NCBI GenBank assembly: GCA_949752795.1
Contig: OX457058.1
Coordinates: 32,614,587 to 32,678,586, forward strand
Direction of reading: 5' to 3'
DNA from: Hyperoodon ampullatus
Lineage: Eukaryota > Chordata > Mammalia > Artiodactyla > Ziphiidae
Length of the DNA: 64,000 bases
The notes below the pieces were generated by a model. The model was not told the origin of the DNA. It searched no databases and worked only from the letters and a program-made list of their open reading frames with translations. Below, piece after piece: positions 33,650 through 46,424 of this stretch (position 1 is the stretch's first letter; each line of letters opens with the position of its first letter). Made by a program: the position numbers and the translations under genes.

Positions 33650-36055
33650 GCAAAATCTAAGTTGGCTTCTCAGATCTCAAGGCAAAGATTCCTTCACCTC
33701 TTCACTGCATGTTTGAAAGCCATCGTACCTTGAGATCTTACTATATAACGACACTGGGCTAAACCCTTTATTCATCCAATCAATCTTAATAAAGTGCCAG
33801 CTATGTGCTAGACAGAGTTCTAGATGCTGAGAATACAGGGGTGAACAAAACACACAGTTTTCCTACCCTAATTATAATTGAGTGGGGATACACATGATAC
33901 ACAAAGAAGCCGAAGAGTATATAATAGAATAGAATATCAGACATTGATAAATGACATTTGTCTCACTCAATATTTACCCCATCTTTAAGAAGCAAGTATT
34001 GTTATGCCCATTTTATAAATGCAGAAACTGAGGCTCAGAGCAATTCGTAAATAGATCTAAATTTACACAGCTCTCAACTTTGAACTTGGACTTGATTTTG
34101 GATTCAAATCCAGATTTCTCCAACTTTGAAGCTGAAGTTCTTAGCCATCATACACTCAGGCCATCGTCAAAGAAGGAATACTACTTTCATTTATCTTTGC
34201 CTCCTCCCTCTTTTCTTCCAGCATCCCTGCTAAAAAAAGAGGTGGGGGGCAGGTTACAGAAGCTGAGGGCTGGAGGGACAATACTCTGGAGCCACCTCCT
34301 GAGGTCACCTGGCCATTCTCCTGTCCCAGGGAAGGGCTATCCTCATGCGTAGAGACTACCTGGTCTCATTCTAAATGAGAAAGTCATGCAGAACTAAATC
34401 AATAAGAGGTCTCTTTGACATTAGAACTTCTTTTGTTTATTTTTCTCTCCTCCTCTGTGCTGACAAATGTGTTCATGTAAAGGCAGGAAAAAAAACAGCC
34501 GAGCAATTTGTCACGGTAATATCTTCCCTCCTGGTCTTCATAATGAATTGTACTGGTTAAAGTTAATCAATCATTCCCATAAATGCTCCCGTGGATGCTT
34601 CTTTTTTTAAAGGGCCCCCAAACTGGTTGCTTGAAGGTACTGTTTCCAGGGACTCGGTGTGTACATGTGTAAACCCAAGTGTTCCTTGAGGGGGAAGAGA
34701 ATCACATTGAGTAGGAGTCTGTGTCAGGCACCAAGCCGTCTGCTGTGGATGCATTACCCCATCTTCTCCCAGCAATCCTCCCACATCCTGGGAGTTTGGA
34801 GTTTCCTCCCTTTTACAGGTGATCTTACAGGGAGGCCATCAGGGGAGGTCTGTAGGCTAAGGGGACACAGCTTCTAGGGCGCAGAGCTGCGATACAAACC
34901 ATAGCTTGTGTCTCCAGAGCGTCCACTTTGCCCTTCTGCGTTCTAGTTAATAGGATAACCCTGGCTCCTAAAGATGCATTCCATGTACTTACCAGATGTT
35001 CCCAAGTTTATTCTCAAGAGCATAAACATGTGTTGCTATTCTCTGAATCCCCAAATCTTAATTTCTGCCATCTGGCTTCGTCCTTATGAATTGGGAACCT
35101 AACAATTCATCTTATCATTCAAGGCATTAAAATCACAGATTCCATAATCCCAGAGGCCCTCCCAAGTTCCCCTGAGTCTTCATATCGCAAAGCTTCACAT
35201 GTTCCCCGAACAGGAGGTAGTGAGAAAATGGTAAAGACTTGAAAAAATTCAACCATATGACATATATTAATTTATTGTGATGCTGATGCTATGGGAGAAA
35301 TATTGAGTAGCTGCACTCTGAAACCAGCAAGTGTTTAAAAGAATTGAAATTATTTGTGTTTAGCACTTTCATTACTTGTCCTCCATCTCATAGTCGCCAA
35401 AGCTGTTTGAAGAGGACTTGGACGTTGTTTCCGTGTATTTACTCATGTTCAACTGGGTTAAATATTGCCCTGGTATCCATTCCTGATTCGCACAGCAAGC
35501 CAAAGCAAAGGAGCCCAAATGAACTGTCACACATCCCCACTTAATGTGGTTTTAATTCTGAGACAAATAGGATCACAGTGAATTTCAATGAACTGTCCAG
35601 ATTCTTTTATTTGAGTTTGCTGGGATGATTGGTGTGTGGAATTAGAGGGCTGTGGGTTGAAGCTCGGCAATTGTTTCATTAGGCAAAAATTCTTGTTGCC
35701 ATAGTGCTCATTGTAACAGAGTCTGAATTGCATGTCACATTATCTGGACTAATGAAGAACAGGAGTAGCACCAATAGATGCCAGCTTGAGACGGATCATA
35801 GGCTTCCTTGGAGCCTGTGGTTTTTAAATCTGCATCTCTACCGCATCTAAAATTTAGCAAAAATAACATCATCTTATTTTCTCATGATACCTCCATTCCT
35901 AGGAACTCTTACACGTTTTCATAAAATCAACTGTAGGAATATTGTAGAAGAAACTGAAATTATAGATAAGGGACTGGACTCCTTGATTTTTGAGGTTCTT
36001 TTAGGTTCCAAAATTCTGGGCTCGTCTAAGATCTCAATAGCTCAGTTAGCTAGGA
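33650..36055. other. Stretch without a gene
   Basis: It contains MIR-like sequence (33960-34100). The rest is unclassified, with no coding frame that I can support. Confidence 0.45.
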
Positions 36056-36070
36056 AGTTATGGCCAATTC

Positions 36071-36505
36071 TTTTTCTTTTTCCCTTCCCCCCACCCATCC
36101 CCCCCCCCCCGGTAACCATAAGTTTATTCTCTAAGTCTGCAAGTCTGTTTCTGTTTTGTAAATAAGTTCACTTGTATCATTTCTTTTTAGAGTCCACATA
36201 TAAGGGGTATCATATGATATTTCTCTTTCTCTGTCTGACTTACTTCACTCAGTATGACAATCTCTAGGTCCATCCACGTTGCTGCAAATGCCATTATTTT
36301 GTTCTTTTTTATGGCTGAGTAGTATTCCATTGTGGATCTGTACCACATCTTCTTCATCCATTCCTCTGCTGATGGACATTTAGGTTGCTTCCAGGTCTTG
36401 GCTATTGTAAATCGTGCTGCAATGAGCAGTGGGGTGCATGGATCCTTTCGGGCCATCGTTTTCTCTGGATATATGCCCAGGAGTGGGATTGCAGGATCAA
36501 GATAT
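36071..36505 (-). mobile_element. L1 fragment lacking its normal 3' end
   Basis: Antisense L1 from GGTAACCATAAGTTTATTCT at 36111 to AGTGGGATTGCAGGATCA. On its left is a T-rich, C-rich tract (36070-36110) instead of the L1 3' UTR. Possible TSD: TATGGCCAATT (36059-36069) versus TATGGCCCAATT near 36503-36514. Confidence 0.6.
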
Positions 36506-36922
36506 GGCCCAATTATTGGCATAAGTCCAGAATTACCTATATTTATTAATTCAGCAATTAGATGCTATTTGCCCACTCTGGGGTAGGCGCTGAAGACATA
36601 GAGATGAAAAAGCTTGGATGGTCCTTGCCCTCCAGGAGCACTCTACCTATTGAAAGAGATGGTTGTGATGACTCCAATAGAATGTCTCATCATCAACTTA
36701 GCTTTCTGTATTGCCTGCTGGAATATAAACCTCCTTAAAGGCAAGATTACTTCCTATAAACAGATCTGTCCCCCAAACCCAGAATAGGGCTTGGCACTTT
36801 GAAGACATTCAAACAATATCAATTAGATTAATAAATTTTTGGATGAATAGCATTAAGGAGATGTGATTAAAATATGGTAGAGAGAGTAGACAACTTCCTT
36901 TTTTGTTTTGAACTGTGTCTCT

Positions 36923-37392
36923 ATTTTTTTTAACCTTTTATTTTATATTGGAATATAGCCAATTAACAATGTTGTTTCAGGTACCCAGCAAAGCGACTCA
37001 GCCATACATATACATGTATCCATTCTCCCCCAAACTCCCCTCCCATCCAGGCTGCCACATAACACTGAGCAGAGTTCCTTGTGCTATACAGTAGGTCCTT
37101 GTTGGTTATCCCTGTTAAATATAGCAGTGTGTACATGTCAATCCCATACTCCCTGACTATCCCTTCCACCCACCCCTCCCCCCTGGTACATATATACAAT
37201 GGAATATTACTCACCCATTAAAAAGAATGAAATAATGTCATTTGCAGCAACATGGATGTATCTAGAGATTGTCATACTGAGTGAAGTGTCAGAGAAAGAG
37301 AAATATCATATAATATCATTTACATGCAGAATCTAAAAAGAAATGATACAAATGAACTTATTTACAAAACAGAAACAGACTCACAGACTTAG
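36923..37392 (-). mobile_element. 5'-inverted L1 with 14-bp TSD, copy 2
   Basis: It starts with poly(T) and the antisense L1 3' end to about 37185, then switches to sense orientation (ACATATATACAATGGAATAT) up to 37392. The switch falls within TGGTA, which both parts share. The exact TSD TGAACTGTGTCTCT is at 36909-36922 and 37393-37406. Confidence 0.88.
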
Positions 37393-37406
37393 TGAACTGT
37401 GTCTCT

Positions 37407-38045
37407 TTCAATGCAGCTGCGGTAGGACCTTAAACAATACCATAAGATTTGTCTTTAATCCCCATTTTCCCATGAGGAGACTCAAAGAGGGGCAGGAATT
37501 TGCTGAAGGTCTTACAACTAAGTAAATGACCTAAATGAAAATCTAAATATCTGATACATACCTAAGTGAAACTTGATTTCAAACCTGTGTGCTTCTACTG
37601 GACTCTTCACCATAACTTGTCCTAACCACGTAATGAAAATCTTAAGCACTAGGTCCTTTAAATAAGTCACCCAACTTGATTCTTAAAGGAACCTGCAAGG
37701 TGGGTTTTGGTCCTCTTCCCATCCCATCCTAATCACTTTTCTTCAGCCCACCAAGGATTGGCAGTGACCTTGTGTTATTGTCCTTCTAGAGATTAGAAAA
37801 CCAAAGGTGAGCAGTGAGTAAATGTCAGATATGTCAGTAAATGTCAGAACATTGGTCTTTCTGTTTCCAGACCACACACACTCCACAGCACTTTCACACC
37901 ATGTGGGTGTCTTCAGAATCGAATCACATGTTTACTTGTTAAATGTACAGACAGCTGGACAGGGCCTAACTTTCAGTTGCATTGCCCCACACCTATATCT
38001 GTACGGTTACCTTTTTGTTTTGTTTTGTTTTAATTTTAATTTCTG
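37407..38045. other. Stretch without a gene
   Basis: Possible MIR-like remnants (CCCCATTTTCCCATGAGGAG at 37460). Nothing else recognised. Confidence 0.4.
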
Positions 38046-38052
38046 ACACACT

Positions 38053-38711
38053 GTTTTATTTTATTTTTTAACTTTTTGTTTTGTATTAGAGTACAGTTGA
38101 TTAACAATGTTGTGTTAGTTTCAGATGTACAACAAAGTGATTCAATTATACATATACATGTATCTATTCTTTTTCAAATTCTTTTCCCAGTTAGGTTGTT
38201 ACAGAATATTGAGCAGAGTTCCCTGTGCTATGCAGTAGGTCCTTGTTGGTTATCCATTTTAAACAAAACAGTGTGTATATGTCAGTCCCGAACTCCCTAA
38301 CTATCCCTCCTCCACCCCTTCCCCACTGGTAACCATAAGTTTGTTCTGTAAGTCTGTTTCTGTTTTGTAAATAAATTCATTTGTATCATTTCTTTTTAGC
38401 TTCTGCATATAAGCGACATCATATGATATTTCTCTTTCTCTGTCTGACTTACTTCACTCAGTATGACAATCTCTAGGTCCATCCCATGTTGCTGAAGATG
38501 GCGTTATTTCATTCCTTTTTAATGGCTGAGTAATATTCCATTGTATATATATATCACATCCATTCTTCTGTTGATGGACATTTCAGTTGTTTCCATGTCT
38601 TGGCTATTATAAACAGTGCTGCTATGAACACTGGGGTGCATGTATCCTTTTGGACCATGCTTTTCTCCAGGTATATGCCCAGGAGTGGGATTGCAGGATC
38701 ATATGGTAGTG
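38053..38711 (-). mobile_element. L1 3' fragment (antisense)
   Basis: A continuous antisense L1 from the 3' end (GAGTACAGTTGATTAACAAT) through GTCCATCCCATGTTGCTGAA to GATTGCAGGATCATATGGTA. The ORF2 end frame is broken. TSD not resolved. Confidence 0.75.
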
Positions 38712-39536
38712 TACAGCTCCCTTTTTGGACCTGGCTGTAGGGCTTCACTTTTTTTTTTTTTTTTTAATGGTGAGATGGAACACAACAGACTTGAATCAGC
38801 TCTTAAAGTTTGGTCATTAGCACACTTTGTCCTTCAGAATGAGGAGTACAGCAGCAAAACTCAAGCACGTGAGAACAGAAAAGCATTAGTTCCTCGCTCT
38901 GAGTCTCCCCTGTCCCTTGGTGAGGTGGAGGACCAAGTTTCTGAATGACTGGGGAAAATTGTATATGTAATTGATGACCAGAAAAACACTACTTGTATTT
39001 TTATGCTTGACAGTGAAGATAATGCCTTATCTTGGCAGTTTTCATTAGGGTCTCCTGCCATCAGCCCCTCCTGATACAGGTCACCAATATTGGCAATCTA
39101 GACCCTCTGCCAGCCCCATTCTCCTAAGCGGGCAATGTCCATGGGAGAAATGCCTGCTGTAACTAGACTTTGTCATACTGTTATGGTCTGTGGTGCAGAT
39201 ATAATAACAGAAAACAGGAAACTTCCTTTCCTCCATTCATTCCATCATCTAACTTACAAAATGGGTGCACACACGTCATGCCACACAAATGCCATGGTCA
39301 TGTTGTAGGAGAGGATTAGGGCTGGGATCTGCCCTCAACTGTGCCCAAATATTCTGTGACTTTGAGACATCACCTCCTTCTTCTGGACTTTGGTTTCTCC
39401 ATTAAAAACAAACATACGAACAAGCAACAACAATAAGACACTCAAGATGATTTAACTTGAGAATCAGCAAGTTCTCTCTGAATTCTCATATTCCATGATG
39501 CTATTTTAGAATTTTCAGGGATATTTTAAGTCCATC
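38712..39536. other. Stretch without a gene
   Basis: It has an 18-T run at 38751-38768. A frame of about 100 codons at 38640-38948 starts inside the L1 and has no recognisable similarity. Confidence 0.4.
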
Positions 39537-39550
39537 AAGAATTATACAGG

Positions 39551-40435
39551 TTCCTGGGCTTCCCTGGTGGCGCAGTGGTTGAGAGTCCACCTGCTGATGC
39601 AGGGGACACGGGTTCGTGCCCCAGTCTGGGAAGATCCCACATGCCGCGGAGCAGCTGGGCCCGTGAGCCATGGCCGCTGAGCCTGCGCGTCTGGAGCCTG
39701 TGCTCCGCAACAGGAGAGGCCACAACAGTGAGAGGCCTGCGTACTGAAAAAAAAAAAAAGAATTATACAGGTTCCATATATATGTGTTAGTATATGGTAT
39801 TTGTTTTTCTCTCTCTGACTTACTTCACTTTGTATGAAGTGAAGTTAAGACTCTAGGTCCATCCACCTCACTACAAATAACTCAGTTTCGTTTCTTTTTA
39901 TGGCTGAGTAATATTCCATTGTATATATGTGCCACATCTTCTTTATCCATTCATGTGTCAATGGACACTTAGGTTGCTTGCATGTCCTGGCTATTGTAAA
40001 TAGTGCTGCAGTAAACATTTTGGTACATGACTCTTTTTGAATTATGGTTTTCTCAGGGTATACACATATGGAATCTAAAAAAAAAATGATGAAGCTAGGG
40101 GCAGGACAGGAATAAAGACACAGACGTAGAGAATGGACTTGTGGACACAGGGAGGGGGAAGGGTAAGCTGGGACGAAGTGAGAGAGTAACATTGACATAT
40201 ATACACTACCAAATGTAAAATGGATGGCTAGTGGGAAGCAGCCGCATAGCACAAGGAGATCAGCTCAGTGCTTTGTGACCACCTAGAGGGGTGGGATAGG
40301 GAGGGTGGGAGGGAGACTCAAGAGGGAGGGGATATGGGGATATATGTATACATATAGCTGATTCACCTTGTTATACAGCAGAAACTAACACAACATTGTA
40401 AAGCAATTATACTCCAATAAAGATGTTAAAAAAAA
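39551..40435 (+). mobile_element. 5'-inverted L1 with TSD and nested SINE, copy 3
   Basis: The first bases (39551-39555) and 39776-40060 are antisense L1. From about 40066 the element runs in sense through the 3' UTR to a poly(A) at 40428-40437. The TSD AAGAATTATACAGG is at 39537-39550 and 40436-40449. The CHR SINE (39556-39757) lies at the left junction. Confidence 0.88.
39556..39757 (+). mobile_element. CHR-type SINE at L1 junction, 18-bp TSD
   Basis: The TSD AAGAATTATACAGGTTCC is at 39537-39554 and 39758-39775. It comprises the L1's own left TSD plus the first four L1 bases, so the SINE came after the L1. Confidence 0.93.
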
Positions 40436-40449
40436 AAGAATTATACAGG

Positions 40450-41023
40450 GCATCACATCCATTCTTCAGGAGATGCAGGTCCCATGTGAAACTCACATTT
40501 TCTAGTCATCAGGCTTGGGAAGAGAAATATCATTATTTCACAATGTCCCCCAAAGAACAGAGCTGCCAAAATGTGTCACTGTGCGGACTCCCCACAGTGA
40601 TACCCTCATGTGGTTTCTCACCGGTTTCCTCACAGGGTTAAGACAGAAGAGGTTCTTGTGCACACACAATTGAACAGGGGAAAGGTAAACACCCAAGCTA
40701 CTTAAATTCAGAAGCATCTTTGTTTTGTCCTCACCTGAATTTAATTTCCAAATCACAATATTACAGATTTAAATAGAAGGTCCAGAGGTGCCAGGGAAGA
40801 GTAAAAATAGAAGCTAGAATGACAGAGAGGACCATCCTCCAGTAAGTGGTATCTGACTTATTAACAGACAGAAACGAAAATTGATTTATAAATGATCTTG
40901 GGGAGGTAAAGGCTGCTGCCTACATTTTAAAGTTAATGTGTAATTATATATGAAATTCTTAATTACACTTGTAATCCTTAATTACACAAGCAGTATAGGA
41001 ATACATTTCCCTTTTCAAAAATT
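40450..41023. other. Stretch without a gene
   Basis: No coding frame or named repeat. AT-rich toward the right. Confidence 0.4.
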
Positions 41024-41037
41024 AAACACTGCAGATA

Positions 41038-41329
41038 GGGCTTCCCTGGTGGTGCAGTGGTTAAGAATCCGCCTGCCAATGCAGGTGACATGGGTTCGAG
41101 CCCTGGTTCAGGAAGATCCCACGTGCCACGGAACAACTAAGCCCGTGCGCCACAACTACCGAGACTGCATGCCACAACTACTGAAGCCTGCGCACCTAGA
41201 GCCCGTGCTCCACAACAAGCCACCAACAACACCAACAAAGAGTAGACCCCCTGCTCGCCACGACTAGAGAAAGCCCAAGCGCAGCAATGAACACCCAACG
41301 CAGCCAAAAATAAATAAATAAATAAATAA
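41038..41329 (+). mobile_element. Long-form CHR SINE with 14-bp TSD
   Basis: GGGCTTCCCTGGTGGTGCAG head, repeated CCACAACTAC modules, (AATA)n tail. The exact TSD AAACACTGCAGATA is at 41024-41037 and 41330-41343. Confidence 0.92.
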
Positions 41330-41389
41330 AAACACTGCAGATAAACTGATGTCCTCACTGATCAGACCTCACTCTCTCCATCCTGAGTT

Positions 41390-42620
41390 CTGTTTGATGC
41401 ATATCCTGTAAGAACATTTTCCTTGATTTTACATAATTTTGATATATATTGATAGATTCATAAAATTATATCATTTAGTAGTATATTAATTGTTATTGAT
41501 TTTTAATAACATATATAATTTTATTCTACAACTTGTTTGTCACTCAGTGAAATGACTTGAGTTTCCACCCATATTCCTATATACCTTTATATTGTTTCAA
41601 GTTTTTCACTTTAAACATGAATGCAATGAGCATTTCTGTACCAGCCCCTTTGGGTACATATGGGTCGTGGGTGAATTGTTCTTCGAAAGCAGCTGTATCA
41701 TTTTATAGTCCTACCGTTTCCTGTTTAAGTGTCAACACTTTATATTATTTCCAAACTCTCTTGATTTTGTCACTCTATGGGTGAAAAATGGTATCTTATT
41801 GTTTTAACTTGTATTTCTTTATTTATGAGAGAGTTGAGTATCTTTTCATTGTATATTTTCTGTTATTTACTGTATATATTATAGGATCACTTTTCTATTG
41901 GGTTATTTGCATTGATTTTTAGGAATACTAGTTTTTTCCAATATTTGTTACAGATGTATTCTCCCAAGTTGCAGACACAATGCCCCTTCCCCCCTTAAGA
42001 TATTTGTGTGTGTTTCCTAAGAATAACGATATTCTTTTATGTAACCACAGTCCCACAGTCAATTTTACATTGAGGCTATAATTTTACCTAATCTAACCAC
42101 TCATATTCCAATTATTTACTTGTCCCAATAATATTCTTAATAACCTTCTTTATTCTTAATAGCATTCTTCCCCTCTAGTACATGATCCAGTCTGAACGCA
42201 CATATTGCACTTGCTTCTCCTTTGTATTTGGTCTCCTTTGATCTGGAATAGTTCCATAGTCTTATATTGTCTTTCATGACATTGACATTTTTGAAAAACT
42301 GAAATCAATTATTTTATAACATGTCCCCCTATTTGGTTTTGTCCGATGTGTCCTCATGATTAGATTCCGGTTTTGTATCCCATACGGAGTGAGTACTACA
42401 AACGTAACCCTTTGTTTTTCTCAAGGTATCATATCTGGAGTGTCCATCTGACTTGTTGGTGATATTAATTTTGACCACTTGACCACGGTGTAACTGATCA
42501 GTATAGTTACTGTTACCCTTGATCCTCATCAAACTATCCCCCTAGATTTAGCATTCAGTGATGATTCTTGCCTGAAACAATCTTCACTATGATGACTACA
42601 AAACAGTGATTTTCCACCAC
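41390..42620 (-). repeat. Old L1-like sequence (antisense)
   Basis: Worn antisense L1-like blocks, e.g. AAACATGAATGCAATGAGCA and ATTGGGTTATTTGCATTGAT. At 42330-42500 it has the 3'-end-like order TTTGGTTTTGTCCGATGTGT, TCCTCATGATTAGATTCCGG. No ORFs survive. Confidence 0.45.
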
Positions 42621-42679
42621 TTATTCCACATTTACCGGTCAGGTTTCTACTGTAAGAAAGAGCCCTCCCAACCTGATGT

Positions 42680-42770
42680 TCATCCATCCATCCATTCATT
42701 CATTCATTCATTCATTCTCTCTCTCATCTACCTATCATCTATCTATCTATCATCTATCATCTATTTATTA
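42680..42770. repeat. (ATCC)n/(ATTC)n/(ATCT)n compound microsatellite
   Basis: Consecutive blocks of CATC, ATTC, then TATC-type tetramers. Confidence 0.85.
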
Positions 42771-42799
42771 TTTGAGTAGATTCACAGATAATTCATCAC

Positions 42800-43525
42800 T
42801 GTCTCTATTGCTCTGGTTGCTGTAACACATTGCCACACACTTGGTGACTTAAAATAACACACATTTATTCTTTTACAGTTCTGGAGGTCAAAAGTCCAAA
42901 ATCAGTTTCACTGGACTGAAATCAAAGCGTTGGCAGGCCACGCTCTCTGGAGATATAGGGAGAATCAGCTTCCTTGCCTTTCCCAGCTTCTAGGGTTTCA
43001 CTCCTTACATCCTCGGCTAGTGGCCCCCCCTCCATTTTCAAAGGCAGCACTGTCACATCCTCCTCCAGTCCTCACATCATCCTCTTTTTTTTTGTAGTCA
43101 AGTCTTCCTCTGCCTCACTATTATAAGAACACTTGTGATTACACTTAGGGCTCATTTGATAATCCACTATCAAGAGGCTTACCTTCATCACATCTGCAAA
43201 ATCCCTTTTTATACACTTTTTATTTTATATTGGAGTATAGTTGATTAACAATGTTGTGTTAGTTTCAGGTGTACAGAGAAGGGATTCAGTTATACATATA
43301 CATGTATTTATTCTTTTTCAAATTCTTCTCCCATTTATGTTGTTACATAATATTGAGCCGAGTTCCCTGTGCTATACAGTAGGTCCTTGTAGGTTATCCA
43401 TTTTAAATATAGCAGTGTGTACATGTCAGTCCCACACTCCCTAACGTTTGCCACATAAAATAACATTCACAAGTTACAGGGATTAGGACCTGTATATTTT
43501 GGAGGCCATTGTTTGGCTAATCACA
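42800..43525. repeat. Ancient interspersed repeat split by an L1
   Basis: TGCTGTAACACATTGCCACA, then CAGTTCTGGAGGTCAAAAGT and ACAGGGATTAGGACCTGTAT follows the common old-repeat pattern also seen at 61640-62100. Interrupted by L1 at 43210-43445. Confidence 0.5.
43210..43445 (-). mobile_element. L1 3'-end fragment (antisense)
   Basis: Antisense L1 3' UTR (TTGGAGTATAGTTGATTAAC, TGTGCTATACAGTAGGTCCT, to the CACACTCCCTAAC boundary). The old repeat around it is otherwise continuous. Confidence 0.75.
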
Positions 43526-43529
43526 CTTT

Positions 43530-45880
43530 TTTGTGGGTGGTCAAAAATTTGATGCTAAAATCATCCCAGGCTTCGTCAGTGGGATCCCCTTCAAGCTTCT
43601 TCCTTTGTCCTTTTGGCAGACCCCCATAATTTCTTTTATTTACTTATTTATTTTATTTGAGCATGTCATTATTTTTTGGCACAAGATATTTCAGGCTTGT
43701 CTCGTTCCTTCTCTTCCCCAGCCCAGATCAGTCATTTCTCCAAGAAACCTAGCTCCTTTTCGTGAGGAATAATATTGAGAGACCACGATCTGGGCTTGTG
43801 CTCTCTGTTAGAGGAGTGTCATTATTTCTGGGCCTTTTCAGTGGACAAAGCTGAGAAATATGTACATATTTATGTAGAGTGTTGAAATCCAACCGGGTTT
43901 TCTTCATCTTTCTCCATTCTATATCACTCTTCTTCCGTGATGAGAACCCCGAGTCCCCACAAAATCAACACGTTATACACTTACTCAGTGCTACAACAGA
44001 CATAAAATAGTTTCCAATTTGCTACAGTCATACCACTATGTAAAACCAACTACAAAGAAAAGTTCAGTATTAGCTCATAATTCTTTTGTTTCTCTAGACT
44101 GAGGGTATGTAGCCATAGTATCGCCTTCAGCAGTTCCCTGCATTGATATTCCCCCTGCCCCCCACCCCGCCCACTCCCCCGCCCACTCAGTTTGCTTACG
44201 TTATTCATTTGAAATACAGTCAGATTTATTTTTTCCTATTTCCATTTGACTTTAGGTCCTTTTTTCCTTCCCTACTCGTTTATCCTTTTTGATGAAAATT
44301 TCCAGTTATCTTTTGATTGGTTGTAGCTTGCTCAGGAAGGGCATGTGTGTACAATATTCCCCAAGTTTTTGCTTTCAGATCTGTTTTCTTATAGCCTTGA
44401 TAGCTTGGCTGGATTTAAAATCTTTGGTTCATGCTATCTTTCCCCAAGTTTCTTGAAAATACCTCTCCACTTTTTCCTTTCTTTTATGTTCCTCTTGAGA
44501 AGTCTCTTGCCTGCCTCTTTTTTTTTACCCCTATAAATAATTTGATCTTTTTGTTTTGAAACTATAGGATACTTTTTTCTTTCATTTAAAGGCTAATAGT
44601 TTTACTAATATATGTCTTGGAGTTGATCATTCCAGGAAAAATTTCCAAAATATACAGTCATCCCTCTCAATGTGTAGATTTGAGTTCTCTCTTAGATCCA
44701 CAAAGTTTTCTTGGATGACAGTTTTGAATTTTAATTCTGTTTCATTGTTTTGCTTTTTTTCTTCCAGGACTGAAATCATATGTATATTGCATTAACTTCC
44801 ATTTTAATCACTTTCTCTCTGACCCTTTTGTACATATTTCTATAACTCAATTTCATTCTCTTGGCTGTTTTTCTGCCTGACTTCAATGTCCCCTATTAAA
44901 ATTTCATTTGACTTTTTTCTTCCTTAGGCATCTTATGATTTATTTTTTATTTTTGAGATGATCTTGTCTTTTTATTCCATTTTTTCCCCAAGTTCTCACT
45001 GCCTATCTTTCTCTCTCTCATACATTTCTGCTCTTAGTCCTTGAGTTTCTATTTCTAAATGGTTTTCATTACCTCCAAATGCTAGTTTGAGGATATTTGA
45101 TTTGATCTAAACTGAACTGTGTTGCATTACAGTTTTACTTGACTTCATGGTTTTTTGAAGAGAATGATCATCAGCTAAAATGTTATGACACATTTTTTTT
45201 GTCTTTTCCTTATAGTAGCTTTGTATAGATTCGGTTTGATTTTTTAAAAATAACTAGACATTTTAAGGATAGGGTTCATATTTCAAGAGAGCTTTCTTCT
45301 GTTGGTACAGGAAAATGCAACCTTAACCGACTATTTCAATGTGGGGGGAGGGATAGACAGGGGCTGATAGAAGGTATTTCTTTTTCATGCCTTTAGAATT
45401 TTTGCATTTCCCTCTGTACTTCCTTCTTCCCTTGTCTTGCCACATCTCCCTGGGGCATTGTCCCTTCTCTATGTAGTTTGTACTCATCCAGAATCAATGC
45501 TTCTGCAAGGCTGCCCCTTTCAGTCCTGCTTACTTTAAGCTCTGTCCCTGCAGCCGGTGTGTGAGACAGCAAGTCCCATTACTGTGTTCACTGTTTTGGC
45601 GTTTAGGGTTAGGCTTTCTCTTTCCAGAGAGGGTGATGTCTATGCATCATCTAGGTCCTCCACTCAACTCTCCTTTTTTTCCCCACAGTCTTTAACTCTC
45701 CCCACACCTGCTCTCCACACTAAGCTTTGCAGTGGCAGGGGGAGACTTGGTTGGAATTTGGACTTACTACTCTACTTGCAGACAATTTGATGTTCATGGT
45801 ATTCCCTGTTTTCTAGAGATGTTGACAGCATGGCTCAGAGATAGTTTTAATTGTGCTCCAAGTCCCACTTCTGCATAAGT
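43530..45880. other. Stretch without a gene
   Basis: Mostly T-rich sequence, with a C-rich run at 44150-44187. Parts look like very old antisense LINE sequence, but I cannot assign them. No coding frames. Confidence 0.4.
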
Positions 45881-46420
45881 CCATTTCTGTATTAGTCTAT
45901 TTCTCTAGTTGAGCACAAATACCACACTGTTTTAATTACTATAGCCTTATGACATGTTTTGGAAACTAGAAATCTAATTATTATCCCTTTGTTCTTCTTT
46001 TTTCAAAATTGTCATGCAGACAGTTACTCTTGCAGATTAAATGTTCCTTGGCACTTTTAAAATCAGTGTTCCATGTTAATTAAAAATCTCTTTAAGAGTG
46101 CCTGGTATATAATAAGTGATTTATAAGTGTTAGCAATTTTTATTAATTGGGAATGAATTTAAACATAGATTAGTTGGGAGGGAATTTATATCATTGAGTC
46201 TTTCTACTCACAGAAATGTTATATATCTCTCCATTTAGATGGTCTTTTGTATCTTTTAGTAAAGTTTTATAGTTTTCCCTATAAATGATCTTGCTCATTT
46301 TTGTGATGTTATGCTTAGATATGTTACAGTTTTGCTGCTGTTGTAACTAAGGTTTAAAAATTACATTTCCTAATTCATTTTTAGCTTTTCTTAACACTGT
46401 TTTGTTAATCTAATGTACCA
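45880..46420 (-). repeat. Old L1 (antisense)
   Basis: AAATACCACACTGTTTTAAT, then TTGTTCTTCTTTTTTCAAAA and ATGGTCTTTTGTATCTTTTA follow the antisense order of L1 ORF2 mid-region. Diverged. Confidence 0.55.
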
Positions 46421-46424
46421 TGGC

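Noticed and set aside
36187..36522. 111-codon minus-strand frame with EEWMKKMWYRSTMEYYSAIK
   Set aside because: It is a fragment of L1 ORF2, truncated and not a host gene.
42680..42770. Regular short repeats that could suggest an array
   Set aside because: Tetramer microsatellite without spacers; CRISPR arrays do not occur in animal chromosomes.
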